Shown: positions 49,291 through 59,238 of the stretch, piece by piece
Numbering within the stretch: the first letter of the stretch is position 1
How the letters are laid out: every line of letters starts with the position of its first letter
Origin: Candidatus Ferrigenium altingense
GTDB taxonomy: Bacteria > Pseudomonadota > Gammaproteobacteria > Burkholderiales > Gallionellaceae
Assembly: GCA_020621985.1 (NCBI GenBank)
Contig: JAHRYS010000001.1
Span: 588,459 to 652,458 of the forward strand
Reading direction: 5' to 3'
DNA length: 64,000 bases
The notes under the pieces: model-generated
Databases searched by the model: none
Seen by the model: only the letters and a program-made list of their open reading frames with translations
Told to the model about the DNA's origin: nothing
Position numbers and translations under genes: made by a program

Positions 49291-50314
49291 GTTGTCCTCC
49301 TGTCTCGAACACGCGGAATTGGCGCGGGCGGATGAATACCTTGTCGCCGATCGCCAACGGAGCTGCATCGAAGCGTTCGCGGCTCAGTTCGATCTCGATG
49401 AATTCGCTGCTGCCGTCCGTCGCCACTTCCACGCGTACCACCGAACCGATGGCGCGCACCAGTTTAACCTCAACCGGCAACGCGGTGTCATCCTGCGGCG
49501 TGGCGCTGATGTCGATGTCGTGCGGGCGCACGTAGGCCACCGCGTCGCCGTGCTGTTCTGACCACGGCGCGTGGTCGCGGCTGTGGAACAGGTTCACGTT
49601 GCCGATGAACTGGTACACGAACGGCGTGGCCGGCGCGGCATACACTTCGTCGGGCGTGCCGATCTGTTCGATCCTGCCCTTGTTCATCACCACCACACGG
49701 TCGGCCACTTCCAGCGCCTCTTCCTGGTCATGGGTGACGAACACGCTGGTGATGTGCAGCTCGTCGTGCAGGCGGCGCAACCAGCGGCGCAGCTCCTTGC
49801 GCACCTGCGCATCGAGCGCGCCGAACGGCTCGTCCAGCAGCAATATCTTCGGCTCGACGGCGAGGGCGCGCGCCAGCGCGATGCGCTGCCGCTGCCCACC
49901 GGAAAGCTGCGCCGGATAACGGTTATGCAACCAGTCGAGCTGCACCAGGTTGAGCAACTCATGCACGCGGCGCTTGATCTCGGCCTCATTGTGTCGTTCC
50001 TTCTTTGGTTTCACGCGCAGGCCGAACGCGACGTTCTCGAATACCGTCATGTGGCGGAACAGCGCGTAATGCTGGAACACGAAGCCGACGTTGCGCTCGC
50101 GCGCATCGCGCTGCTCGACATCTTCGCCGTGAAACAGCAGCCTGCCGGAATTGGCCAGTTCCATGCCGCCGATGATGCGCAGCAGCGTGGTCTTGCCGCA
50201 ACCGGAAGGGCCGAGCAGCGCCAGCAGCTCGCCGCTGTTCACCTCCAGGTTGATGTTGTCCAGCGCCTTGTAGCTGCCGAATTGCTTGTTCAGATTTTCG
50301 ATTGTGATGCTCAT
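49271..50314 (-). CDS. cysA: Sulfate/thiosulfate ABC transporter ATPase
   Basis: A 347-residue ABC ATPase: Walker [10 protein letters not shown], signature [16 protein letters not shown], Walker [16 protein letters not shown]-loop [17 protein letters not shown], and a C-terminal TOBE/regulatory domain. The start [18 protein letters not shown] at 50314 is the family start. The upstream frame extends into a repeat element and is discounted. Confidence 0.96.
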   Translation of the reverse strand: MSITIENLNKQFGSYKALDNINLEVNSGELLALLGPSGCGKTTLLRIIGGMELANSGRLLFHGEDVEQRDARERNVGFVFQHYALFRHMTVFENVAFGLRVKPKKERHNEAEIKRRVHELLNLVQLDWLHNRYPAQLSGGQRQRIALARALAVEPKILLLDEPFGALDAQVRKELRRWLRRLHDELHITSVFVTHDQEEALEVADRVVVMNKGRIEQIGTPDEVYAAPATPFVYQFIGNVNLFHSRDHAPWSEQHGDAVAYVRPHDIDISATPQDDTALPVEVKLVRAIGSVVRVEVATDGSSEFIEIELSRERFDAAPLAIGDKVFIRPRQFRVFETGGQHELSAA

Positions 50315-50340
50315 TGTGTGCTCCGTAATTCTAAAAACAT

Positions 50341-50460
50341 GTCCACGAAAAACACGAAAATCACGAAAGAAAAGCATGTGGTTTTGTTCGTGCCTTTCGT
50401 GTTTTTGCGAGCTTTCGCCTTGCGGCGAAATACCTGCTTACCCCACTTCGTGGACAAAGG
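50341..50460. repeat. CACGAAA tandem inverted repeat between cysW and cysA
   Basis: The left arm (50344-50370) has three 9-nt CACGAAA units. The complementary right arm begins TTCGTGCCTTTCGTG (50387-50401) and is completed by CTTCGTGGAC (50446-50455). It is split by an inserted segment that itself forms TTTCGCC-TTGC-GGCGAAA. The element lies inside the cys operon. Confidence 0.7.
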
Positions 50461-50467
50461 TTTGCCG

Positions 50468-51328
50468 TTACGCCCCATGATGCAAAGGTTCGCCGCTGCG
50501 TTTCGCCTGCCATTCGACCAGCGATTTCACTAATAACGTGGCCAGCGCCAGCAGGGCCAGCAGCGAGGCCACGGCGAAGGCCGCGACGAAGTTGTATTCG
50601 TTGTAAAGAATCTCGACGTGCAGCGGCATGGTGTTGGTCATGCCGCGGATGTGGCCGGACACCACCGACACCGCGCCGAATTCGCCCATCGCCCGCGCGT
50701 TGCACAGGATCACGCCGTACAGCAGGCCCCACTTGATGTTCGGCAGGGTCACGCGCCAGAAGGTCTGCCAGCCGGACGCGCCGAGCGATACCGCCGCCTC
50801 CTCCTCTTCCTTGCCCTGCGCCTGCATCAGCGGGATCAGCTCGCGTGCGATGAACGGGAAGGTGACGAAGATGGTCGCCAGCACGATGCCCGGCACGGCG
50901 AAGATCAGCTTGATGTCGTGCGCCTGCAACCACGGGCCGAACCAGCCCTGCGCGCCGAACAGCAGCACATAGATCAGGCCGGACACTACCGGACTGACCG
51001 CAAACGGCAGGTCGATCAGCGTGATCAGCAGGCTTTTTCCCTTGAACTCGAACTTGGCGATGGCCCATGCTGCCGCGACACCGAACACCAGATTCGCAGG
51101 CACCGCGATGGCAGTGACGATGAGCGTAAGCTCGATCGCCGACCACGCATCCGGTTCCTGCAATGCCGCCCAGTACAGCCCCCAGCCCTTTTTAAAAGCC
51201 TCGACAAACACCGCAACGAGCGGCAAGCCGAGGAACAGCATGAGATAACCCAGCGCCACGCCGATCAGCAGCAGTGTCACGCTTTTGGATTCGTGGGTGG
51301 AGATTCTTCTTTGCGTTTGAGTTGCCAT
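50468..51328 (-). CDS. cysW: Sulfate ABC transporter permease CysW
   Basis: Inner-membrane permease (286 aa) with about six membrane helices and the ABC permease EAA-type loop, here [22 protein letters not shown], plus the [10 protein letters not shown]-type segment [17 protein letters not shown]. The start ATG at 51328 overlaps the cysT stop by 1 nt. It pairs with CysT. Confidence 0.95.
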   Translation of the reverse strand: MATQTQRRISTHESKSVTLLLIGVALGYLMLFLGLPLVAVFVEAFKKGWGLYWAALQEPDAWSAIELTLIVTAIAVPANLVFGVAAAWAIAKFEFKGKSLLITLIDLPFAVSPVVSGLIYVLLFGAQGWFGPWLQAHDIKLIFAVPGIVLATIFVTFPFIARELIPLMQAQGKEEEEAAVSLGASGWQTFWRVTLPNIKWGLLYGVILCNARAMGEFGAVSVVSGHIRGMTNTMPLHVEILYNEYNFVAAFAVASLLALLALATLLVKSLVEWQAKRSGEPLHHGA

Positions 51329-52158
51329 CAACGTACCCCCCTTCTTGAACTCCACCATTGCAACCCATTGATCCCTAGCAACAGCGCGAACGAAATCAGC
51401 AGCATCAGCACCGCAATCGCCGTCGCGCCCGCATAGTCATATTGCTCCAGCTTGGCGACGATCAGCAGCGGCGCGATCTCCGAGATGTACGGCATGTTGC
51501 CCGCAATGAAGATCACCGAGCCGTATTCGCCGATGGCGCGGGCGAAGGCCAGTGCGAAACCGGTCAGCAGGGCCGGATAAACGGCGGGGAAAATCACGCG
51601 GCGGAACACATCCCAGCGTCCGGCACCGAGGCTGGCGGCTGCCTCCTCCACCTCGGCCTCGACATCCGCCAGCACCGGCTGCACCGTGCGCACCACGAAC
51701 GGCAGGCCGATGAAAGTGAGCGCGACCACGATGCCCAGCGGGGTGTACGCCACCTTGATGTCATGCGCGGCGAAATACTGGCCGAGCCAGCCGTTCGGCG
51801 CGTACAGCGTCGCCAGCACGATGCCAGCGACGGCGGTCGGCAGCGCGAACGGCAAGTCCACCAGCGCATCAACGATGCGCTTGCCGGGGAAGGTATAGCG
51901 CACCAGTACCCAAGCTACCACCAAACCGAAGAAGGCATTTGCCACTGCCGCCACGAAAGAGGTGACAAAAGTCACGCGCAGCGAAGCCAGCACGCGCTCG
52001 CCGGTTGCGACCTCCCAGAAGCCGCCCCAGCCCAGCGTCGCGGTCTTGAAGAACAACGCGGACAGCGGGATCAGCACGATCAATGAGAGGTAGGTCAGCG
52101 TAAAACCCAGCGCCAGATTGAAGCCGGGCAGCACGCTGTGAGCCTTGAATCGAGACAT
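51328..52158 (-). CDS. cysT: Sulfate ABC transporter permease CysT
   Basis: The partner permease (276 aa, six helices) with [18 protein letters not shown] at the first helix, the EAA loop [22 protein letters not shown] and [17 protein letters not shown]. Together with CysW and two CysA it forms the sulfate/thiosulfate channel. First permease gene of the cysTWA-cysB unit. Confidence 0.95.
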   Translation of the reverse strand: MSRFKAHSVLPGFNLALGFTLTYLSLIVLIPLSALFFKTATLGWGGFWEVATGERVLASLRVTFVTSFVAAVANAFFGLVVAWVLVRYTFPGKRIVDALVDLPFALPTAVAGIVLATLYAPNGWLGQYFAAHDIKVAYTPLGIVVALTFIGLPFVVRTVQPVLADVEAEVEEAAASLGAGRWDVFRRVIFPAVYPALLTGFALAFARAIGEYGSVIFIAGNMPYISEIAPLLIVAKLEQYDYAGATAIAVLMLLISFALLLGINGLQWWSSRRGVR

Positions 52159-52219
52159 CGCTTATTCCTGTGATTGAATAAGCGCGCAGTCTATTCGCGG
52201 GTGCTTAATAGGAAAAATG

Positions 52220-52232
52220 AATAATTCTTATT
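52220..52232. promoter_or_regulatory. Palindrome AATAA-TTC-TTATT upstream of cysT
   Basis: A perfect 5-bp inverted repeat in a very AT-rich 100-nt gap, flanked by two GAATAAGCGC direct copies (52175 and 52249). Candidate CysB-responsive site, by position only. Confidence 0.3.
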
Positions 52233-52267
52233 TCTATAGCAGAAAAACGAATAAGCGCATCACGAGG

Positions 52268-52477
52268 TCAGTGCTGGTGCGAATACATCTTATGTAGAAA
52301 GGCATCGACATCCACGCTCGCCAAATCCGCTGGCAGCGCTGTTTCTTCGGTGTGCGGCTGGTGGCACGCAAGACCGGGAATCCAGCCAGTGCACAGGATT
52401 TCGTCGCCATAACCGGATGCCACGGCCTCGCCGTGTTCGATCTCGTAGCTGCTCATATCCATGCTGATTGTTCCCAT
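52268..52477 (-). CDS. Small hypothetical protein upstream of cysT
   Basis: Sixty-nine residues starting MGTISMDMSSYEIEHG, with AGGAGG 7 nt before the ATG at 52477. It contains two Cys (ILCTGWIPGLACHQ) and a terminal His cluster (HKMYSHQH), which could bind metal, and no membrane segment. I do not recognise the family. It precedes cysT by 109 nt on the same strand. Confidence 0.65.
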   Translation of the reverse strand: MGTISMDMSSYEIEHGEAVASGYGDEILCTGWIPGLACHQPHTEETALPADLASVDVDAFLHKMYSHQH

Positions 52478-52649
52478 GATCCGCCTCCTGTTTTTGCGGG
52501 GTTGTGCACAATGCGCCGCCCTTGATGAAGGTATCGGCAGAGGCCGGCTAAAAATTAGCGCAAGCTTCATCGTTCCAGTCGGGATGCTTTGGTATCATGC
52601 GCCCCTCCCAGAAAATACTCGCTCATCCGGCAGCACCAAGCCCAAATAA

Positions 52650-54644
52650 ATGTTGAACAAGCTCAATCCCGCGCAACGCGAAGCGGCAACCTATCTCGAC
52701 GGCCCTTTGCTGGTGCTGGCCGGGGCGGGCAGCGGCAAGACGCGCGTGATCACCCACAAGATCGCCTATCTGGTGAACGAATGCGGCTACGAGCCGCGCA
52801 ACGTCGCCGCGATCACTTTTACCAACAAGGCGGCCAACGAGATGCGCGAACGCGTCGGCGACCTGTTGAAGAACACCAGCACCAAGGGGTTGGTAGTGAG
52901 CACCTTCCATTCGTTGGGCATGAACATTCTGCGCAAGGAGGCCGTGTTGCTGGGCTACAAACCGCAGTTTTCGATCTTCGACAGCGGCGATGTCTGGAAG
53001 ATATACAGCGAGCTGACCAACTCCGGCGACAAGCAGGAAATACGCGACTTGCAGACGCAAATTTCCAACTGGAAGTCGGCTTTTGTCTCACCGGAACAGG
53101 CCGCGCAGAGTGCCGAAAACGAGGAGGCAAAAGTCCATGCGCGCATCTACTCGCGTTATCAGGAAACGCTGCGCGCCTATCAGGCGGTGGATTTCGATGA
53201 TCTGATCCATCTGCCGGTGGTGTTGTTCAAGCAGCATCCCGAAGCCCTGCTGCGCTGGCAGTTGAAGCTGCGCTATCTGCTGGTAGATGAATATCAGGAC
53301 ACCAATGATTGCCAGTACCAGATGATCAAGCTGCTCGCGGGCATGCGCGGCGCGCTCACCGTGGTGGGCGATGACGATCAGTCGATCTACGCGTGGCGCG
53401 GCGCGAGCATCGAGAACCTGCACAGCCTGCGCAACGATTACCCCAGCCTGCGCGTCGTCAAGCTGGAACAGAACTACCGTTCCTCGCAGCGCATCCTCAA
53501 GGTGGCGAACCATCTGATCAACCACAACACCAAGGTGTTCGAGAAGAATCTGTGGAGCGATCACGGTATCGGCGACCCGGTGCGCATCTACGCGGCGCGC
53601 GATGACGAGCACGAGGCCGAGAGCGTGGTGATGAAGCTGATGGCGCACAAGTTCGAGCATCGCACCCGCTTTGCCGACTATGCGATCCTGTACCGCAGCA
53701 ACTATCTGTCGCGCGCCTTCGAGGAGCAGTTGCGCGCGCAGCGCGTGCCTTATACCGTCAGCGGCGGCACGTCGTTTTTCGACAAAGCCGAGATCAAGGA
53801 CATTACCGCCTACCTGCGGCTGGTCGCGAACAGCGACGACGACCCGGCCTTCATCCGTGCGATCACGACCCCGAAGCGCGGCATCGGCAACACGACGCTG
53901 GAGAAACTCGGCAGCTACGCCGGAACGCGCCAGATCAGCCTGTTCGAGGCGGCCTTCGAGGCGCAGGTGGAGCAGCAATTGCCGCCGCGCCAGTACGAAG
54001 AGCTGATGCTGTTCTGCAACTTCATCAACCGCATCCAGGAGCGCGCCGAAAAAGACCCGTGCGGCGAATTGCTCGACGAGCTGCTGCGCGCGATCAACTA
54101 CGAGACCTGGCTGTACGACTCGCACGAGTCGCGACAGGCCGAGAGCAAGTGGAAGAACGTCGAGGACTTCATCGGCTGGCTCAAGCGCAAGGCCGAGGCC
54201 GACGAGAAATCGCTGATCGCGATGGTGCAGACCATCGCGCTGATCAACATGCTGGAAGGCAAGGACCAGGAGCCGGACGCGGTGTCGCTGTCCACGCTGC
54301 ACGCCGCCAAGGGGCTGGAATTCCCGCATGTGTTCATCATCGGCGCGGAGGAGGACATCCTGCCGTTCCGCGAAAGCGACGAAAAAGGCATCGAGGAAGA
54401 GCGCCGCCTGATGTACGTCGGCATTACGCGCGCCGAGCGCAGTTTGCAGATCAGCTATTGCAACCGGCGCAAGTGCGGCAAGGACTGGTTCGCCTGCGAG
54501 CCGAGCCGCTTCCTCGAAGAAATGCCGCAGAGCGAGCTGATTTATGCCGGCGGCCACGCGGATGCCGTAGCCACCGTGACCAAGGACGAGGGCATGGATA
54601 AGCTGGCGCGGCTGAAGGCGATGCTGAACAAGGAGCCGGGTTAG
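52650..54644 (+). CDS. rep: ATP-dependent DNA helicase Rep (UvrD superfamily)
   Basis: A superfamily 1 3'-5' helicase of 664 aa that helps forks past protein barriers. Motifs: Q motif NPAQREAA, Walker A GAGSGKTRV, Ia ITFTNKAANEM, II VDEYQDTN, III GDDDQSIYAWRGA, IV LEQNYRSSQRIL, V LSTLHAAKGLEF and VI EERRLMYVGITRAE. The short, Rep-like length and motif details favour Rep over UvrD. It is convergent with feoB, overlapping by 4 nt. Confidence 0.92.
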   Translation: MLNKLNPAQREAATYLDGPLLVLAGAGSGKTRVITHKIAYLVNECGYEPRNVAAITFTNKAANEMRERVGDLLKNTSTKGLVVSTFHSLGMNILRKEAVLLGYKPQFSIFDSGDVWKIYSELTNSGDKQEIRDLQTQISNWKSAFVSPEQAAQSAENEEAKVHARIYSRYQETLRAYQAVDFDDLIHLPVVLFKQHPEALLRWQLKLRYLLVDEYQDTNDCQYQMIKLLAGMRGALTVVGDDDQSIYAWRGASIENLHSLRNDYPSLRVVKLEQNYRSSQRILKVANHLINHNTKVFEKNLWSDHGIGDPVRIYAARDDEHEAESVVMKLMAHKFEHRTRFADYAILYRSNYLSRAFEEQLRAQRVPYTVSGGTSFFDKAEIKDITAYLRLVANSDDDPAFIRAITTPKRGIGNTTLEKLGSYAGTRQISLFEAAFEAQVEQQLPPRQYEELMLFCNFINRIQERAEKDPCGELLDELLRAINYETWLYDSHESRQAESKWKNVEDFIGWLKRKAEADEKSLIAMVQTIALINMLEGKDQEPDAVSLSTLHAAKGLEFPHVFIIGAEEDILPFRESDEKGIEEERRLMYVGITRAERSLQISYCNRRKCGKDWFACEPSRFLEEMPQSELIYAGGHADAVATVTKDEGMDKLARLKAMLNKEPG

Positions 54645-56428
54645 TACCCCAGCGCCCGCGCGCCCTGGTAGAACGCGAAGCTCGCCAGCCAGGCCAAGGT
54701 CAGCGACCAAGCGATGGTAAACAGGGTGAAGCCCAGGTTTTTGGATTCGCTGCGCAGCGTGGCGATGGCCGAGATGCACGGCATGTAAATCAGGGTGAAC
54801 AGCATGAAGCTGTAGGCCTGCACCCAGTCCAGTTGCTGTCCCAGCGCGCCGCTCAATGCCGTGCCGCTCAAGCCGTAGATCACCGCGAGCGCGCCGATGA
54901 CGATTTCCTTGGCGACGAAGCCGAAGATCAGCGCGATGGTGAGTTGCTCGTTGATGCCGATCGGCGCGAAGATGGGGTGCAGGAAATCGCCGATCATGCC
55001 GGCCAGCGTGCCGCTGCTGGCGGGCGCGGCGGACGGCGGCAGGTTGGTGAGCAGCCAGACCAGCACGACGCCGGCGATGATGAATTTGGTGGCGCGGCGC
55101 AGGAAGTGCCGTATTTCCAGCCAGCCGCGCATCACGATCTGGTAAGCGGTGGGGAAGCGGTACGGCGGCAGTTCCAGCACGAACGGTTCGCTGTTTTTGA
55201 ATTTGCTTTTGAACAGCAGCGCGGTGAGGATCGCGGCGGCGAAGCTGAACAAATACAGGCTGAACAATACGACCGGCGCGGCTTTGGGCGAGAACAGCGC
55301 GGCGGTGATGAACACGAACACCTGCAAACGCGCCGAGCACAGCGAGAACGGGATTACCAGCATGGTGAGCAGGCGCATCGCGCGCGAACGCATCACGCGG
55401 GTGCCCATCAGCGCGGGCACGTTGCAGCCGAAGCCCATCAGCAGCATCACGAAGCCGCGCCCGTCCAGCCCCAAACGCGCCATCAGCGCGTCCATCAGAA
55501 ACGCGGCGCGCGACAGGTAACCGCTGTCTTCCACCATCGCCATGAACAGAAAGAACAGCACGATGAGCGGCACGAAGGCGGCGACGGTGGCAACGCCGTT
55601 GTAAATGCCGTCCAGCAACAGTCCTTGCACGGCTGGCGGCAGCCCGCCCAGCAGCGGCGCAAGCGCGGCCTCGCGCATCCAGGTGAATAGCCCGGCGATA
55701 CCGGTTTGCAGCGGTTGGCCGAGCAGGAACATGCCCTGGAACAGCAGGTACATGATGGCGAAAAAGATTGGCAGTCCCAGCCACGGATGCAGCATCACCC
55801 GGTCGAGTTTTTCGGTGAGGTTTTCCGGCAGCTGCGCCGGGATTTGCACGGCATGCTTGAGCACGCGCGCCATTTCCGCTTCGATATGCACGTCCTGTTC
55901 CAACTGGCTGCGCAGTTGTTCGGCCATGCCGGGGGTGGGGTAGCGCAGCGCCTTGGTGATCGCCTGCAGGGCTTCCGGATAGCCGGTCCCGTATTTGCCG
56001 CTGAGCTGGAAAATCGGCATGCCCAGCAACTCGGACATCTTTTTGCCGTCGATGGTGATGCCGTATTTCTTGGCTTCGTCCGCCATGTTGAGCAGCACCA
56101 CCAAGTTCATGTTGAGATGCTTGAGTTGCAGCAACAGGCTCATCTGGCGCTCGATCTGCGTGGCGTTGATGATGACCAGCGCGAGATCGGGCACGTTGTC
56201 GTGCAGGAAGTGGCGCACCACCTGTTCGTCGTCCGAGAAACCGTGCAGGTCGTAGATGCCGGGCAGGTCGATGATTTCCACCATGTCGCCGCCGAGCAGG
56301 ATCTTGCCGCTGAGCAATTCGACGGTGATGCCCGGCCAGTTGCCGACGCGCGCCGCGCCGCCGGTGATGCGGTTGAACAGCGTGGATTTGCCGGTGTTGG
56401 GCATGCCGAGCAGTGCGATTCGTTTCAT
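54641..56428 (-). CDS. feoB: Ferrous iron transporter FeoB
   Basis: Inner-membrane Fe(II) permease with an N-terminal G domain: G1 GMPNTGKST (8-16), G3 DLPGIYDL, G4 NMAD. About eight membrane helices follow, with two gate motifs (GFGCNVPALMGTR and the GFVAKEIV region). It is 595 aa, much shorter than E. coli FeoB (773), with a reduced inter-domain region. The start MKRIALLG at 56428 overlaps the feoA stop (ATGA). The open frame upstream is feoA antisense to its own frame and is discounted. Confidence 0.94.
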   Translation of the reverse strand: MKRIALLGMPNTGKSTLFNRITGGAARVGNWPGITVELLSGKILLGGDMVEIIDLPGIYDLHGFSDDEQVVRHFLHDNVPDLALVIINATQIERQMSLLLQLKHLNMNLVVLLNMADEAKKYGITIDGKKMSELLGMPIFQLSGKYGTGYPEALQAITKALRYPTPGMAEQLRSQLEQDVHIEAEMARVLKHAVQIPAQLPENLTEKLDRVMLHPWLGLPIFFAIMYLLFQGMFLLGQPLQTGIAGLFTWMREAALAPLLGGLPPAVQGLLLDGIYNGVATVAAFVPLIVLFFLFMAMVEDSGYLSRAAFLMDALMARLGLDGRGFVMLLMGFGCNVPALMGTRVMRSRAMRLLTMLVIPFSLCSARLQVFVFITAALFSPKAAPVVLFSLYLFSFAAAILTALLFKSKFKNSEPFVLELPPYRFPTAYQIVMRGWLEIRHFLRRATKFIIAGVVLVWLLTNLPPSAAPASSGTLAGMIGDFLHPIFAPIGINEQLTIALIFGFVAKEIVIGALAVIYGLSGTALSGALGQQLDWVQAYSFMLFTLIYMPCISAIATLRSESKNLGFTLFTIAWSLTLAWLASFAFYQGARALGY

Positions 56429-56670
56429 GTCCTGGCGGCTCCTTGGCACACCGTGATTTTGGCGGCCTCGCTGCGCCGCAGCAGGATATCGGTGGTGCCG
56501 ATGCGCACCTGCAACGGGCCGGAGAAACTGGCCTTGCGGATCAGCTCGATCTGCTTGCCGCTGCGGAAGCCCAGCGCGAGCAGGCGCTGATGCAAGGCTT
56601 CTTCGGCGTGGATCGCGACGATGGTAGCGAACTCGCCGGGGTGCAGGGTGGCTAGGGTGGTCGAAGGCAT
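56425..56670 (-). CDS. feoA: Ferrous iron transport protein FeoA
   Basis: A small SH3-like protein (81 aa) that supports Feo[36 protein letters not shown] and [17 protein letters not shown] are typical of FeoA. I chose ATG at 56670 ([13 protein letters not shown]). An alternative at 56700 adds ten residues and neither has a strong ribosome-binding site. It is divergent from dapA. No clear Fur box was found by eye. Confidence 0.88.
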   Translation of the reverse strand: MPSTTLATLHPGEFATIVAIHAEEALHQRLLALGFRSGKQIELIRKASFSGPLQVRIGTTDILLRRSEAAKITVCQGAART

Positions 56671-56736
56671 GGCAAAGGGTAAATTCAACAGTGGTGCCAT
56701 TATTCCACAGCGCCGCATCTTTTGTCGCGCTGCCCT

Positions 56737-56764
56737 TTGGCGTGTTGCCGTATTGCGGTAGAAT
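56737..56764 (+). promoter_or_regulatory. Candidate dapA promoter
   Basis: TTGGCG (56737-56742), a 16-nt spacer and TAGAAT (56759-56764), about 23 nt before the likely transcript start-to-ATG distance for dapA. Confidence 0.45.
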
Positions 56765-56792
56765 GCCGCATTTATTCGGGTGGCAGGAAATA

Positions 56793-57671
56793 ATGATCAA
56801 GGGCAGTATTGTCGCAATCGTCACGCCGATGCACGCGGACGGCAGCCTCGATTTGGCGGCGTTCCGTGCGTTGATTGATTTTCACGTCGAGCAGGGGACG
56901 GACGGCATCGTGGTGGTCGGCACCACCGGCGAATCGCCTACCGTGGATGTGGAAGAGCATGAGCTGTTGATTACCGAGGCGGTGAAGCACGCCGCCGGGC
57001 GCATTCCCGTCATCGCCGGAACCGGCGCGAACTCGACCCGAGAGGCCGTCGAGCTGGCGGCGTTCTCGAAAAAGGCCGGCGCGGATGCGTCGCTGACGGT
57101 CGTGCCCTATTACAACAAGCCGACCCAGGAAGGTTTGTACCAGCACTTCAAGGCCATCGCCGAAGCGGTGGACATGCCGCACATCCTGTACAACGTGCCG
57201 GGGCGCACCGTGGCCGACATGAGCAACGACACCGTGTTGCGCCTGGCGCAGATCCCCAACATCGTCGGCATCAAGGACGCGACCGGCAACATCGAGCGCG
57301 GCAGCGATCTGCTGCAGCGTGCGCCGGAAGGTTTTGCGGTGTACAGCGGCGATGATGCCAGCACGCTGGCATTGATGCTGCTTGGCGCGCACGGCACGAT
57401 TTCGGTGACGGCGAACGTCGCGCCCAAGCTGATGCGCGAGATGTGCGCGGCGGCCCTGAACGGCGAGGTCGCCAAGGCGCGCGAAATCAATTTCCGCCTG
57501 CTCGGGTTGCACCGCAACCTGTTTGTCGAAGCCAATCCGATCCCGGTGAAGTGGGCGGTGGCGCGCATGGGCAAAATGAAAAATGTGCTGCGCTTGCCGC
57601 TTACACCCTTGTCGCAATCCGCACATGGGGCGGTCGAGGCGGCAATGCGCCAGGCCGGTGTGTTCAATTAA
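56793..57671 (+). CDS. dapA: 4-hydroxy-tetrahydrodipicolinate synthase
   Basis: DapA condenses pyruvate and aspartate semialdehyde in the lysine/diaminopimelate pathway. The Schiff-base Lys161 (GIKDATGN), Tyr133 (ILYNVPGRT) and the GTTGESPT pyruvate loop match E. coli numbering. Length is 292 aa. The ATG at 56793 gives [13 protein letters not shown], the family start. The longer frame crosses the promoter. Confidence 0.97.
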   Translation: MIKGSIVAIVTPMHADGSLDLAAFRALIDFHVEQGTDGIVVVGTTGESPTVDVEEHELLITEAVKHAAGRIPVIAGTGANSTREAVELAAFSKKAGADASLTVVPYYNKPTQEGLYQHFKAIAEAVDMPHILYNVPGRTVADMSNDTVLRLAQIPNIVGIKDATGNIERGSDLLQRAPEGFAVYSGDDASTLALMLLGAHGTISVTANVAPKLMREMCAAALNGEVAKAREINFRLLGLHRNLFVEANPIPVKWAVARMGKMKNVLRLPLTPLSQSAHGAVEAAMRQAGVFN

Positions 57672-57696
57672 TTGGTTGTATAGCTGGAGTGAAACA

Positions 57697-58383
57697 ATGA
57701 AAGTTTGGCAGATCGGGATTTACAGTGTGGTGCTGGCTTCGCTGGTGGGTTGCAACTCGCTTGGTTTGGGCAGTAAACGTATCGATTATAGTGCCGGCGC
57801 GGGGCAAGTGCCGGCGCTGGAAGTGCCGCCCGACCTGACTACCCCCGCCAGCGATGAACGCTACAGGGTGCCGCAGGGCAATGACGAGGGTGTTGCGACT
57901 TATTCCGATTACAGCAAGGGCGGCACAGCTCAAGACCGCAGCGCCGGAGCGGTCTTGCCGAGAGAAGCAGAACCGGCCATTGCGGCAGTGGCGGCCAACA
58001 GTGTAGTGGCGATCAGCGCCTCGGGGCCGGCCGGAACGGCCAGCTTGGAGGAGATTTTCGACGGCAGCAAGATTATTGTGATGAACGATGCATTCGACCG
58101 GTCCTGGCGCAGGGTGGGGCTGGCTATCGAGCGCGCGGGCCTGGTGGTGGAAGACAAGGATCGCGCCAAGGGCATCTACTTCCTGCGTCCGGCCAAGGCG
58201 GAAAAAGGCTGGCTGGATAAGCTGCAGATATGGAAAAGCAGCGAAGACACCAACACGCGTTATCGCGTGAACGTCAAGGATGGCGGCGCGGCATGCGAAG
58301 TGTCCGTTACCGATCAGGACGGTGCGAGCGATGATGCGACCAAGCAGATGATCGAGGCGATTTACAAAAACATCAATCAGTAG
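57697..58383 (+). CDS. bamC: Outer membrane assembly lipoprotein BamC
   Basis: A lipoprotein of the BAM complex. Signal with lipobox LVGC, Cys19 (MKVWQIGIYSVVLASLVGC). The unstructured BamD-binding segment (IDYSAGAGQVPALEVPPDLT) is the BamC/NlpB hallmark, followed by one helix-grip-like domain (about 110-228). At 228 aa it is shorter than E. coli BamC (344), which has two such domains. dapA-bamC linkage is conserved. Confidence 0.88.
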   Translation: MKVWQIGIYSVVLASLVGCNSLGLGSKRIDYSAGAGQVPALEVPPDLTTPASDERYRVPQGNDEGVATYSDYSKGGTAQDRSAGAVLPREAEPAIAAVAANSVVAISASGPAGTASLEEIFDGSKIIVMNDAFDRSWRRVGLAIERAGLVVEDKDRAKGIYFLRPAKAEKGWLDKLQIWKSSEDTNTRYRVNVKDGGAACEVSVTDQDGASDDATKQMIEAIYKNINQ

Positions 58384-58403
58384 GCTGTTATGCGGTACGC
58401 TTC

Positions 58404-59171
58404 ATGAAGTTTGCCTCTCTGGGCAGCGGCAGCGAAGGCAACGCGCTGCTGATCGCAACCGGCACGACACGCGTGCTGATGGATTGCGGTTTTGGACTGA
58501 AAGACACCCTCTTGCGTCTGGCGCGTCTGGGCGTATCTGCCGAACAGTTGAGCGGTATTGTCGTCACGCATGAGCACGGCGACCACAGTGGCGGCGTGGC
58601 GCGTCTGGCGCGCAAATTCAACCTGCCGGTTTGGCTCACCCACGGCACATTGCGCAGCCAGCCAAAAACCTTTGCCGGTATTGCCCATCTCCATGAAATT
58701 GATCCCCATCGGGCGTTCGCGATCGGCGAGATCGAAATCATTCCCTACCCGGTTCCGCATGATGCCGCCGAGCCGGTGCAATTTGTGTTCAATGATGGGA
58801 CGCGGCGGCTGGGCGTATTGACCGATGCCGGATGCAGCACGGCATATATCGAACAGACCCTGAGCGGTTGCGATGCGCTGATATTGGAGTGCAACCACGA
58901 TAGCGACATGCTGAGAACCGGCGATTATCCATACCACCTCAAGCAGCGCGTGGGCGGACGCTTCGGGCATCTGAACAATCAGGATGCCGCCGGCATTTTG
59001 AGCCGGCTGGATGCGAGCCGCTTGCAACACCTGGTTGCCGCGCACCTCAGCCGCAAGAACAATACGGCCGCACTCGCAGTGCGGGCATTGAGTGGTGCGC
59101 TGAATTGTGAAGCGAGTTGGGTGGGAGTGGCGACGCAGGAGGAGGGATTTACCTGGCGCGAACTTATCTGA
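58404..59171 (+). CDS. MBL-fold metallohydrolase (YycJ/WalJ-like)
   Basis: A 255-residue metallo-beta-lactamase-fold protein beginning MKFASLGSGSEGNALLIAT. It has the metal motif THEHGDH (near residue 55), DAGCST and the terminal AHLSRKNNT histidine. This is the YycJ-type branch, proposed to act as an exonuclease or in cell-wall coordination. The function here is not determined. It follows the conserved dapA-bamC pair. Confidence 0.85.
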   Translation: MKFASLGSGSEGNALLIATGTTRVLMDCGFGLKDTLLRLARLGVSAEQLSGIVVTHEHGDHSGGVARLARKFNLPVWLTHGTLRSQPKTFAGIAHLHEIDPHRAFAIGEIEIIPYPVPHDAAEPVQFVFNDGTRRLGVLTDAGCSTAYIEQTLSGCDALILECNHDSDMLRTGDYPYHLKQRVGGRFGHLNNQDAAGILSRLDASRLQHLVAAHLSRKNNTAALAVRALSGALNCEASWVGVATQEEGFTWRELI

Positions 59172-59189
59172 ATTGGAATGAAAGAAATA

Positions 59190-59215
59190 AAAAGCCGGCT
59201 TGCGCCGGCTTTTTT
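59190..59215. terminator. Bidirectional intrinsic terminator
   Basis: AAAAGCCGGC (59190-59199) pairs with GCCGGCTTTT (59204-59213), loop TTGC, with T6 on the plus strand and an A/T run suitable for the minus strand. It serves both the MBL gene and the convergent lipoprotein gene. Confidence 0.85.
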
Positions 59216-59238
59216 ATGCTGCTTAAAAAGCGTGATGC

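Noticed and set aside
53088-55784. Long open frame on the minus strand (898 codons)
   Set aside because: It runs antisense to rep and then in the wrong frame of feoB. The product is rich in Arg, Ala and His with no domain, a normal shadow in high-GC DNA.
56671-56792. Fur box between feoA and dapA
   Set aside because: No sequence close to the GATAATGATAATCATTATC consensus could be found by eye.
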